From Halobacillus litoralis (lineage in GTDB: Bacteria > Bacillota > Bacilli > Bacillales > Halobacillaceae): a stretch of 33,584 bases of DNA. The stretch lies in NCBI RefSeq assembly GCF_020171725.1, contig NZ_JAIVAJ010000015.1, positions 1-33,584 of the forward strand, given 5' to 3'. Positions 15,769-22,729 of the stretch are shown here, piece by piece. Each line of letters begins with the position of its first letter. Within the stretch, counting starts at the first letter, position 1. The translations under genes and the position numbers were made by a program. The notes below the pieces were generated by a model, which made no database searches, was not told where the DNA came from, and worked only from the letters and a program-made list of their open reading frames with translations.

Positions 15769-16558
15769 GCAAGTAAGCGGACGTTCTTATTGGGTGGAGG
15801 ATGATGGGGAAGGAAGCCCCCTCCTCCTTCTTCATGGCTTCACAGGCACGACCCGAACGTTTGATGAGCTTGTAGCGGACTTAGAAGGTTCTTATCGTGT
15901 TGTACGTGTAGACCTGCCGGGTCATGGCCGCACAGGAGCGATCGGCACGGTGACGATGGAGGCGTTCTGCCGCGACTTGAAGGGTCTGCTCGAGGACCTC
16001 GGACTTGAAAAGGTTTCGATCCTTGGGTATTCTCTTGGAGGGAGAACTGCTTTGTCCTTTGCCCAGCTGTACCCTGAAAAGGTGGAGCGTCTGCTTCTCG
16101 AGAGTGCTTCTCCTGGACTTGCCACTTCGAAAGAACAGCTGGCGAGACAAGCGAAAGACGAAGCGCTCAGCAGACGAATTGTCGAAGAGGGTGTTCAGTC
16201 TTTTGTCGATTTTTGGGAGTCCATTCCCTTGTTCGACTCTCAGAAATGTCTTTCGAATGAGAAAAGGGAGAACATCAGAGAAGAAAGACTCGGACAGGAT
16301 CCTGAAGGTCTCAGGCAGTCTCTGCGAGGGATGGGGACAGGCGTCCAGCCATCCTGGTGGGGGCAGTTGAATACGTTGGATGTACCGGTTCAACTTGTAA
16401 CAGGGGAGCATGATGAGAAGTTCAAACAGATCAATCAGCGCATGCAGGAGCAGTTTCTGCAGGCAGAGTGGTTGGAAGTGAAAAAAGCCGGTCATGCGAT
16501 TCATCTTGAGAAACCGAGTTTTTTTGCTAAAATTGTAGATGGGTTCATGATACAATAA
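15761..16558 (+). CDS. menH: 2-succinyl-6-hydroxy-2,4-cyclohexadiene-1-carboxylate synthase MenH
   Basis: A 265-residue alpha/beta hydrolase that eliminates pyruvate from the MenD product. It shows the oxyanion-hole motif LLLLHGFTG near residue 21, the nucleophile elbow GYSLGGRTALSF with Ser near 90, and the catalytic His in KAGHAIHLEKP near 245. Two starts are possible: ATG 15746 and ATG 15761. The second is preferred because GGAAG lies 7 bases upstream and the protein then begins in the usual place relative to the first beta strands. It overlaps the end of menD by 8 bases, indicating translational coupling. Confidence 0.92.
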   Translation: MFKQVSGRSYWVEDDGEGSPLLLLHGFTGTTRTFDELVADLEGSYRVVRVDLPGHGRTGAIGTVTMEAFCRDLKGLLEDLGLEKVSILGYSLGGRTALSFAQLYPEKVERLLLESASPGLATSKEQLARQAKDEALSRRIVEEGVQSFVDFWESIPLFDSQKCLSNEKRENIREERLGQDPEGLRQSLRGMGTGVQPSWWGQLNTLDVPVQLVTGEHDEKFKQINQRMQEQFLQAEWLEVKKAGHAIHLEKPSFFAKIVDGFMIQ

Positions 16559-16603
16559 TTCATGGATGTAAGCGGTTTTCCGCAATAGATAAGGAGGATT
16601 CAC

Positions 16604-17422
16604 ATGTCATTTGATTGGATTTCAGAACGCGAATATGAAGATATTCTGTACGAAACTTTCGAAGGAATTGCGAAGATTACGATCAACCGTCCAGAGGTAC
16701 GCAACGCTTTCCGTCCTCAAACGGTTCACGAATTGATTGATGCCTTTGCTTATGCTCGCGACGATTCTAAAATCGGCGTAATTGTACTTGCGGGTGCAGG
16801 GGACGATGCATTCTGTGCAGGAGGAGACCAAAAAGTCCGTGGACACGGTGGATATGTTGGAGACGACCACATTCCTCGTCTGAACGTACTTGATTTACAA
16901 CGTCTGATCCGTGTAATTCCGAAGCCGGTTGTCGCGATGGTATCGGGTTATGCAATCGGAGGAGGTCACGTACTACATATTGTCTGTGACCTTACCATTG
17001 CAGCGGATAACGCGATCTTTGGACAAACTGGACCGAAAGTCGGAAGCTTCGACGCTGGATACGGTGCAGGCTTGCTTGCACGTATCGTAGGTCACAAGAA
17101 AGCACGTGAAATCTGGTACCTGTGCCGTCAGTACAGTGCGAAAGAAGCGGAAGATATGGGACTTGTTAACACGGTGGTTCCACTTGATCAGCTGGAGGCG
17201 GAAGTCGTTCAGTGGGGTCGTGAAATGCTTGAGAAGTCTCCGACTGCCCTGCGTTTCCTGAAAGCTTCCTTCAACGCTGATACAGATGGACTTGCCGGCC
17301 TGCAGCAAATGGGCGGCGACGCAACGCTGTTGTATTACACAACGGAAGAAGCAAAAGAAGGCCGTGACGCCTTTAAGGAGAAGAGAAAGCCGGACTTCGA
17401 TAAGTTCCCGCGTTTCCCTTAA
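16604..17422 (+). CDS. menB: 1,4-dihydroxy-2-naphthoyl-CoA synthase MenB
   Basis: A 272-residue crotonase-fold enzyme that closes the second ring of the naphthoquinone, turning o-succinylbenzoyl-CoA into DHNA-CoA. Family signatures are GAGDDAFCAGGDQKVRG near residue 63, SGYAIGGGHVLH near 115, GQTGPKVGSFDAGYG near 140, and the C-terminal KRKPDFDKFPRFP that completes the active site. The length is exactly typical. AAGGAGG precedes the ATG, 45 bases after menH. Codon choice is strongly optimised compared with menD and menH, hinting at higher expression. A hairpin that may lower read-through follows. Confidence 0.97.
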   Translation: MSFDWISEREYEDILYETFEGIAKITINRPEVRNAFRPQTVHELIDAFAYARDDSKIGVIVLAGAGDDAFCAGGDQKVRGHGGYVGDDHIPRLNVLDLQRLIRVIPKPVVAMVSGYAIGGGHVLHIVCDLTIAADNAIFGQTGPKVGSFDAGYGAGLLARIVGHKKAREIWYLCRQYSAKEAEDMGLVNTVVPLDQLEAEVVQWGREMLEKSPTALRFLKASFNADTDGLAGLQQMGGDATLLYYTTEEAKEGRDAFKEKRKPDFDKFPRFP

Positions 17423-17440
17423 TAAATGGCTGACGAACAA

Positions 17441-17476
17441 AGGGGCACCCCATTACGGGTTGCTCCTTTTCTTTCA
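17441..17476 (+). terminator. Possible attenuator between menB and menE
   Basis: AGGGGCACCC (17441-17450) pairs with 17457-17467, with one bulged T and one G-T pair. TTTTCTTTC follows. It sits inside the operon, so it probably reduces rather than stops transcription into menE-menC. Confidence 0.5.
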
Positions 17477-17492
17477 TAAGGAGGAATGTCTG

Positions 17493-18950
17493 ATGGGTGA
17501 AATCATCCCTCACTGGTTAGAAAAACAAGCAGAACTGAAGCCCGATCAACAGGCCATAAGGTGGCCGGGTGGCCGGAGCATGACCTTCTATGAGCTTCGG
17601 TGCGCCAGCCGGGCGGTTGCAAAATCGCTGAAGTCTTACGGTGTGAAAAAAGGCACGCACATCGCCATGCTCGCAGATAACCAGGAAGAGGTCCCGGTGT
17701 TCGTACATGCTGCGAGTTACGCAGGAGCGGTTCTTGTTTTGCTGAATACAAGACTAACGGCACCTGAATTAGCCTTTCAACTGGAAGACGGAGATGTGGA
17801 GTATCTTTTTACAAGTGAGACATTAAAAGAAAAAGGCTTGCAGGCAGTTGAAGAGGCTCAGAAGGACATGCTGTTATATACGCTTGAGACGCTGCCGCGT
17901 TCTACAGACGATGGAGCGGTCCATGATGAGTTCGATGTAGAGGACGTGTACACAATGATGTACACATCCGGTACGACCGGTAAACCGAAGGCCGTGATGC
18001 ACACATACGGCAACCACTGGCATAGTGCGATTGCCTCAGGCTTAAACCTAGGTGTACATGCAGATGACCAATGGCTTCTCTGCTTACCGATTTTCCACGT
18101 AGGTGGCTTTTCGATACTCATGAAGAGTGTTGTTTACGGAATGACGGTTGAATGTTTATCCAAATTTGATGAAAAGGTTGTTCAAGAAGCGATTGTCGAC
18201 CGTGGGATCACGCATGTGTCCGTCGTCACGCTGATGCTTAGAAAATTGCTCGACCTCATCGGTGACGGCTCTTATCCCGAGCATTTCAGATGCATGCTGC
18301 TTGGTGGAGGACCAGTTCCTGAGCATTTGCTGCAAGCTTCAGCAAGTCGTGGCATCCCTGTTTTTCAAACGTACGGAATGACCGAGACATCCTCTCAAAT
18401 TGCGACGCTCGATCCTTCTTCAGCACTCAGAAAACTTGGGTCTGCGGGCAAGGCTTTGAGTACAGCGCGTTTGAAGGTTGATGCAGAACGGGAAACAGAG
18501 GTTGGAGAAATTCTTGTCAAAGGCCCTATGGTTGCAAAAGGGTATTACAACCGTCCGCCTTTAGAAGAAGGTTATTTCGGAACGGGCGACCTTGGCTACA
18601 AAGATGAAGATGGGTATCTGTACGTCGTCGATCGCCTGAAGGATGTCATCATTTCCGGCGGAGAGAATGTTTACCCTGCCGAGGTGGAAAGTGTGCTTTC
18701 AAGTTCCGATATGGTGCTTGAAGCGGGTGTTACAGGAATCTCTGACGACAAATGGGGAGAAGTGCCGGCTGCCTTCATCGTGCTCAAGGAAGGGTGCGTA
18801 TGGGACGCTGAAGCCATGGAGGAATTCGTGGCGTCCAGATTGGCGAAATATAAACAGCCGGCACGTTACTACATCGTCGAAGAGCTGCCGAGAAACGCCT
18901 CGAACAAGCTGCTCAGAAGACAACTGCTTTCGTTAGTGGGGGAGGAATGA
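17493..18950 (+). CDS. menE: o-Succinylbenzoate-CoA ligase MenE
   Basis: A 485-residue ANL-superfamily adenylating enzyme that activates o-succinylbenzoate to its CoA thioester with ATP. Core motifs are the P-loop-like MMYTSGTTGKPKAVMHT near residue 152, QTYGMTETSSQ near 292, GTGDLGYKDEDGYLYVVDR near 363, and the C-terminal lysine in NASNKLLRRQLL near 470. The frame is open back to 17286 inside menB, but AAGGAGG (17478-17484) selects ATG 17493. The only stronger ATG, at 17486, is out of frame. The gap to menC is a single base, and menC's ribosome binding site lies inside the menE end. Confidence 0.95.
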   Translation: MGEIIPHWLEKQAELKPDQQAIRWPGGRSMTFYELRCASRAVAKSLKSYGVKKGTHIAMLADNQEEVPVFVHAASYAGAVLVLLNTRLTAPELAFQLEDGDVEYLFTSETLKEKGLQAVEEAQKDMLLYTLETLPRSTDDGAVHDEFDVEDVYTMMYTSGTTGKPKAVMHTYGNHWHSAIASGLNLGVHADDQWLLCLPIFHVGGFSILMKSVVYGMTVECLSKFDEKVVQEAIVDRGITHVSVVTLMLRKLLDLIGDGSYPEHFRCMLLGGGPVPEHLLQASASRGIPVFQTYGMTETSSQIATLDPSSALRKLGSAGKALSTARLKVDAERETEVGEILVKGPMVAKGYYNRPPLEEGYFGTGDLGYKDEDGYLYVVDRLKDVIISGGENVYPAEVESVLSSSDMVLEAGVTGISDDKWGEVPAAFIVLKEGCVWDAEAMEEFVASRLAKYKQPARYYIVEELPRNASNKLLRRQLLSLVGEE

Positions 18951-18951
18951 C

Positions 18952-20052
18952 ATGGACATTGCAGAGCTGCTGATAAGGGAAGTCGAGCTGCCTTTGAGGT
19001 CACCTTTTCAAACTCACCAAGGCACGGTTCAGAATCGCAGACTGATCATCGTCGAGGCGAAAGACCGTGAGGGGCGTGTCGGGTACGGGGAAGTGACGGC
19101 ATTTGAGACGCCATTTTATACATCGGAAACGATTAAGACCGCCTGGCATGTCATGGAAGAGGTCATCATTCCTACCCTTGATTGGAAGTTGGTAACGCAT
19201 CCCAGGGACTTTCATGAAGCCTGTGCGTTCATACAAGGGCATCCGATGGCGAAAGCCGGTGTCGAAGGGGCGTTATGGGACCTTTATGCCAAACAGCATA
19301 GTCAAAGCTTACGTGAGCTTGTAGGAGGGGAACGCCATCGAGCGAAAGCCGGAGCGGTTCTCAGTCTGTCTGCCTCTTTAGAGGACGATATCAAGAGGTT
19401 GAAGCAGGACGGATACGAACGGTTCAAGTTGAAGGTGAAAAAAGGAGAAGAGTGGGAGCTGATCAGGAAGGTGCAGTCGATCGATTCTGAGCTTGACCTG
19501 ATGATCGATGCCAATGGTCAATATACAGAGGAGGACTTTGATCACTTGGTGAGCCTGGACAAAGCGGGTCTCCTGATGATGGAACAACCGTTTCGCGCAG
19601 GAGATTTCTATTTACACCGCAGGCTGCAGGAGCTTATATCGACTCCCGTTTGCTTAGACGAGTCGATTATGAGTTTTGAAGATGCCGTACAGGCTGTACA
19701 ACTGAACAGCTGTCGCATGATCAACGTTAAGATCAGTCGGGTAGGCGGATTAACAGAAGCTTTGAACATTCACGATTACTGCCGGGAGCATGGCATTCAA
19801 GTCTGGTGCGGTGGAATGGTGGAGTCCGGTATTTCCAAAGCTCATAACCTCGCGCTCGCGTCTCTTGAAGCTTTCAATATCCCAGGAGACTTATCAAGCT
19901 CCACGCGTTATTTTGAGAGGGACTTTGTCACGCCGGGATTTGTCGTATCAGGCGGTGCCATCGATGTTCCTGAAGAGCCTGGAATCGGAGTCGGCATCGA
20001 TACTGATTATTTACAGGAAGTCACCCTTCAGACACACGCTGTAAAAGTTTAA
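18952..20052 (+). CDS. menC: o-Succinylbenzoate synthase MenC
   Basis: A 366-residue enolase-superfamily enzyme that dehydrates the MenH product to o-succinylbenzoate. The catalytic Lys pair is K159 and K161 in FKLKVKK. Metal ligands are D186 (DANGQY), E211 (EQPF) and D236 (LDES), and the second catalytic lysine is K260 in INVKISRVGG. It is similar to the Bacillus MenC/N-acylamino acid racemase group, so some racemase side activity is possible. GGGGGAGGA precedes the ATG. It is the last recognised gene of the operon. Confidence 0.95.
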   Translation: MDIAELLIREVELPLRSPFQTHQGTVQNRRLIIVEAKDREGRVGYGEVTAFETPFYTSETIKTAWHVMEEVIIPTLDWKLVTHPRDFHEACAFIQGHPMAKAGVEGALWDLYAKQHSQSLRELVGGERHRAKAGAVLSLSASLEDDIKRLKQDGYERFKLKVKKGEEWELIRKVQSIDSELDLMIDANGQYTEEDFDHLVSLDKAGLLMMEQPFRAGDFYLHRRLQELISTPVCLDESIMSFEDAVQAVQLNSCRMINVKISRVGGLTEALNIHDYCREHGIQVWCGGMVESGISKAHNLALASLEAFNIPGDLSSSTRYFERDFVTPGFVVSGGAIDVPEEPGIGVGIDTDYLQEVTLQTHAVKV

Positions 20053-20061
20053 TTCATAACG

Positions 20062-20093
20062 CCTCTTCTTATGGTTCAAACTATAGGAAGAGG
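20062..20093 (+). promoter_or_regulatory. Hairpin covering the ribosome binding site of the small acidic gene
   Basis: A 14-bp stem (20062-20075 with 20080-20093, two G-T pairs) closes a TCAA loop. Its 3' arm includes the first three bases of the AGGAGGG (20091-20097) that serves ATG 20104. No T run follows, so it is not a classic terminator. It could limit translation or protect the end of the men transcript. Confidence 0.6.
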
Positions 20094-20103
20094 AGGGCGG
20101 AAT

Positions 20104-20415
20104 ATGAATAAAAACAAATATTACGTCAATATCGGCACAAGAGAAATTTCAATCAACAAAGATGGAAACAATGATGAATTCATTGTGAATGCGACTGAGG
20201 ATGAAATCATTACGCTGAGGGAACTGTTTGATGAAATCGAAATGGCTGACAACCGTTCATTCTGGAGAGCTCACGTTCCTTTTAAACCTTATCACCAAGA
20301 CGATGATAACGATGACTTTGATGCGTCGATGAAAGAGGCCTTCCAGAAGATTTATGACTGGGGAGAAGAAGAGACGAAGGCCCAGATCACGCAAATGAAT
20401 GTACTTGATTTGTAA
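20104..20415 (+). CDS. Small acidic protein of unknown function
   Basis: A 103-residue soluble protein with no signal or membrane segment. It starts NKNKYYVNIGTREIS, continues with a helical acidic part (ATEDEIITLRELFDEIEMAD), then RAHVPFKPYHQDDDNDDFD, and ends in a helical DWGEEETKAQITQMNVLDL. Related proteins beginning YYVNI with an RAHVPF-like middle occur in other Bacillaceae under the misleading name 'hydrolase' (from memory); no catalytic motif is visible. AGGAGGG serves ATG 20104. It lies 51 bases after menC with no promoter seen, so it may be read through from the men operon. Confidence 0.75.
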   Translation: MNKNKYYVNIGTREISINKDGNNDEFIVNATEDEIITLRELFDEIEMADNRSFWRAHVPFKPYHQDDDNDDFDASMKEAFQKIYDWGEEETKAQITQMNVLDL

Positions 20416-20423
20416 TAGGGAAG

Positions 20424-20448
20424 CCGCTCTCATGGTAGGGCGGTTTTT
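20424..20448 (+). terminator. Terminator of the small acidic gene and men operon
   Basis: CCGCTC (20424-20429) pairs with GGGCGG (20438-20443), followed by TTTTT. Confidence 0.7.
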
Positions 20449-20461
20449 GTTATTTTTCTGA

Positions 20462-20712
20462 ATTGGGACAGGCGTGACCAGAGGAAAAGTTTGGTTGTCC
20501 CTATTATGGACGAATGGGACAGGTGGAGAGTGCACTTTGGAATTCGTAGTCCCAATAAAAGGATATTGGGACAGTGCGGCTTGAGTAGGGCAGACTCTTA
20601 GTCCCGATAAACGTTTATTGAGACATGGAGAAGCACATAGGGTCAATGGATAGTCCTGATTAGAAATGATTGAGACAACCGGTGACGGTAAAGAGAGGCT
20701 CGTGTCCCAATT
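20462..20712. repeat. Array of 24-nt palindromes with 27-28-nt unrelated spacers
   Basis: Four complete palindromic units occur at 20497-20520, 20549-20572, 20601-20624 and 20653-20676. Half units flank them (ATTGGGAC at 20462 and GTCCCAATT at 20704). The best unit pairs GTCCCAATA with TATTGGGAC over 9 bp. GGGAC/GAGAC blocks recur every 51-52 bases. The five spacers are 27, 28, 28, 28 and 27 bases and share no sequence. The units differ from one another at several positions. No cas gene or leader is visible. This fills most of the gene-free gap 20416-20795. Confidence 0.85.
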
Positions 20713-20750
20713 GAGCAGCGTCTTTCAGAAAAGACATCGAATCCTTTCAA

Positions 20751-20780
20751 AAAGAAAAACCCGCTCCCAAATGAGAGCGG
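20751..20780 (-). terminator. Terminator of the lipoprotein gene
   Basis: CCGCTC (20761-20766) pairs with GAGCGG (20775-20780). On the minus strand it runs into a T-rich stretch. Confidence 0.75.
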
Positions 20781-20795
20781 CTGAATCAATGGAGG

Positions 20796-21623
20796 TTATG
20801 GCGTCTGCCCCATACCCGGCATTTCCTTGGCGTTCTCGATCACTTCATCAGGAATCGTGATTTCATCGATTTCATTGAAGTTGCTGTAAGAGCCTTTCGT
20901 GGTTTGGTCGATGGTCATTTTCTCGCCGGCTTCCTCGACGGTGATGTTCATGCTCATATCCATCTTCTTAGGGTAATAGGTTTCCTTATCGATTGTGTAC
21001 ATATACTCGACGCTGTTAAAGGTGACGCTGTCCATCATTCCTTCAGGCATCGTCCCCTCCGGCATGACTTCGTTCAACGTCTCTTCCATCATTTTCTTCA
21101 AGTCTTCCCCCTTCGAAGAGAAAGACAGGATATAGTTATCATCATCGGATTCCAGTGTAAATTCATCTACGTATTCTTCAACATTTTTCAATTGTTCGGC
21201 GGGCGTCTGCTGCTGAGAAGAGATGGCGTTCAACTGATCGAGCAGTTCCTTAGGCGCCTTCATCCAGCTTTCTTCATCGGAAGATTTAATGTACAACCCA
21301 TCTTCTGTGTAATACTGCTCCATCTCCGTCATAAGCGCATCGATTTTAATTGTTTGGTGGAACGCCATTGGATCCATTGTAATATCCGATTGAATTTCCG
21401 AAGTCATCGGGACTCCAGGTGGAAACGGAGAGTTGCTTTCTTCCCCTTCTGATTGGTATTCCTGCTCAGATACCATATCCATCGAGAAGCTCTCTAAGCT
21501 TTCACTGGCCTCGGTCGCTTTCGTGAAAATTTCATCAAGTTTCTGTGCCTCAGAACTCGAACAAGCCCCAAGTAGCAGGGACATCGCTATGATACCGCAT
21601 AGCATCATGAATTTGTTTCTCAT
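20796..21623 (-). CDS. DUF6612-type lipoprotein
   Basis: A 275-residue exported lipoprotein. The signal peptide MRNKFMMLCGIIAMSLLLGAC ends in the lipobox LGAC, with C21 as the lipidated residue. The mature part is strongly acidic and carries repeated Met-rich stretches (ETLNEVMPEGTMPEGMMDSV). It has the pattern of LolA/LppX-like Bacillus lipoproteins: SESLESFSMDMV near the start, MEQYYTEDGLYIKS in the middle, then SYSNFNEIDEITIPDEV. Function is unknown; lipid or envelope-stress roles are guesses. GGGAGGAAGG precedes the ATG. The acidity suits a halophile's outer surface. A candidate ECF-sigma promoter lies 35 bases upstream. Confidence 0.8.
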   Translation of the reverse strand: MRNKFMMLCGIIAMSLLLGACSSSEAQKLDEIFTKATEASESLESFSMDMVSEQEYQSEGEESNSPFPPGVPMTSEIQSDITMDPMAFHQTIKIDALMTEMEQYYTEDGLYIKSSDEESWMKAPKELLDQLNAISSQQQTPAEQLKNVEEYVDEFTLESDDDNYILSFSSKGEDLKKMMEETLNEVMPEGTMPEGMMDSVTFNSVEYMYTIDKETYYPKKMDMSMNITVEEAGEKMTIDQTTKGSYSNFNEIDEITIPDEVIENAKEMPGMGQTP

Positions 21624-21657
21624 GTTCCTTCCTCCCTTTTTTGTATTCCTACCCGTA

Positions 21658-21686
21658 CATACGATTCATAATCATGATAAGTTTCA
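21658..21686 (-). promoter_or_regulatory. Candidate ECF-sigma (SigW/SigM-type) promoter
   Basis: On the minus strand TGAAAC (21681-21686) and CGTATG (21658-21663) are separated by 17 bases. This fits the TGAAAC...CGTA/CGTC pattern of cell-envelope-stress sigma factors and would give a 5' leader of about 28 bases. No good sigma-A promoter was seen here. Confidence 0.5.
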
Positions 21687-21750
21687 AAATTTCCCAATTG
21701 TTTATTCGGGAGGTGAAACAATAATAAGAGTAGAATGACATCTCTCTAGT

Positions 21751-21778
21751 TTGTATTTGGGGAAGCTTGTGGTACGAT
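21751..21778 (+). promoter_or_regulatory. Possible promoter of ytkD
   Basis: TTGTAT (21751-21756) and TACGAT (21773-21778) stand 16 bases apart, 76 bases before the start codon. It is a weak match. Confidence 0.35.
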
Positions 21779-21854
21779 TTAAAAAGGAACTTCTTGAACG
21801 TAACCCTGTCATGACGACAGGCAAACACAATGGATTAAAGGCAGTTGATCAAGC

Positions 21855-22322
21855 ATGAAAACTTTTTACGATTTCTACCATAACCCTGTGAGATTATCCT
21901 TTGAGGACCACCCTTTTTCAAAGGCACCGAAACATGTATGGGTCATTTGCCGTTATGAAAACAAATGGCTGCTGACTAAACATAAGGACCGTGGGCTGGA
22001 GTTTCCAGGAGGCAAGGTGGAAGAAGGAGAAACGGCAGAAGAAGCTGCCATTCGAGAAGTGAAAGAAGAGACAGGAGCCGAAATCGAAAACATCTCGTAT
22101 GTCGGCCAGTATAAGGTAGAAGGTAAAGGCGGTACGATTATAAAAAATGTGTACTATGCCCTTATTTCTGAATTAACCGATCAGAGCCATTATTTCGAAA
22201 CACATGGCCCCGCGTTACTGAAGGAATTGCCTCAAGCCATTAAAGCCAACAAACGATACAGTTTTATGATGAAAGATGAAGTGCTTCCTGAATGTCTGAA
22301 GCGGATTAAGCAGAATGGGTAA
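21855..22322 (+). CDS. ytkD: Nudix hydrolase YtkD (nucleoside triphosphate/8-oxo-dGTP pyrophosphohydrolase)
   Basis: A 155-residue Nudix enzyme with a complete Nudix box at residues 53-75 (GKVEEGE, then REVKEETGA, matching GX5EX7REUXEEXGU). In B. subtilis YtkD clears oxidised nucleotides and can act as an RNA pyrophosphohydrolase. The N-terminal FYDFYHNPVRLSFEDHPF is typical of YtkD. The ribosome binding site is weak (AAAGG about 13 bases upstream of ATG 21855), so translation may be low; no better start is visible. It lies near pckA and metK, as in Bacillus. Confidence 0.88.
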   Translation: MKTFYDFYHNPVRLSFEDHPFSKAPKHVWVICRYENKWLLTKHKDRGLEFPGGKVEEGETAEEAAIREVKEETGAEIENISYVGQYKVEGKGGTIIKNVYYALISELTDQSHYFETHGPALLKELPQAIKANKRYSFMMKDEVLPECLKRIKQNG

Positions 22323-22330
22323 ACAAAAAA

Positions 22331-22366
22331 ACCGGAAAACGTCTCAAGGCGTTTTCCGGTTTTTTT
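22331..22366 (+). terminator. Intrinsic terminator of ytkD
   Basis: An 11-bp perfect stem ACCGGAAAACG (22331-22341) pairs with 22350-22360, with A residues before and T residues after. Confidence 0.9.
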
Positions 22367-22380
22367 ATAGACAGTTGAAA

Positions 22381-22550
22381 AAGTTCTGGATGAAGTTGAG
22401 TGTACCGTGTGGTGGAAAATAATTCGCTTTTCGCGGCGGACGGCGAGCTACCTCGACTTCGTCTTCGGGGATCTCGCCATTGTCCGTTCAATCCCGCAGA
22501 AGTCTCATCATTTTCCACCCCACTTTACCAAAACAATGTATCCAGAACTT
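22381..22550. repeat. Long terminal-inverted-repeat intergenic element, copy 2 (170 bp)
   Basis: The outer ends AAGTTCTGGAT (22381-22391) and 22540-22550 are perfect inverted repeats. The inner pair GTGTGGTGGAAAA (22407-22419) and 22511-22523 has one mismatch. The order of shared blocks is the same as in copy 1 at 10105-10339, without the three extra hairpins. Like copy 1 it begins just downstream of a gene's terminator. No open frame inside looks real. The rest of the gap to 22685 shows nothing I recognise. Confidence 0.85.
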
Positions 22551-22685
22551 CACAAAAAGCCTCTTCAATATCGTAAGTTTTGTTACAATCACCATATTTG
22601 ATCACTGTATCCATTAGCTGAATTACTTCTTTAGCACCCTTAATGAGTTTTCATCTGAATTATGTAATCGATAATAACTAATTAT

Positions 22686-22720
22686 TTAAAAAGCCGGAAG
22701 CGCTAAGCGGCTTCCGGCTT
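22686..22720 (-). terminator. Intrinsic terminator of pckA
   Basis: An 11-bp stem AAGCCGGAAGC (22691-22701) pairs with 22710-22720. On the minus strand it is followed by TTTTTAAAT. Confidence 0.9.
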
Positions 22721-22729
22721 TTATGGTTG

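Noticed and set aside
17286..17492. N-terminal extension of MenE into menB
   Set aside because: The extension is the shifted frame of menB; AAGGAGG at 17478 defines the start at 17493.
20462..20712. A true CRISPR array
   Set aside because: Units differ at several positions, outer units are half palindromes, there is no leader and no cas gene in the window. Kept as an unexplained repeat array.
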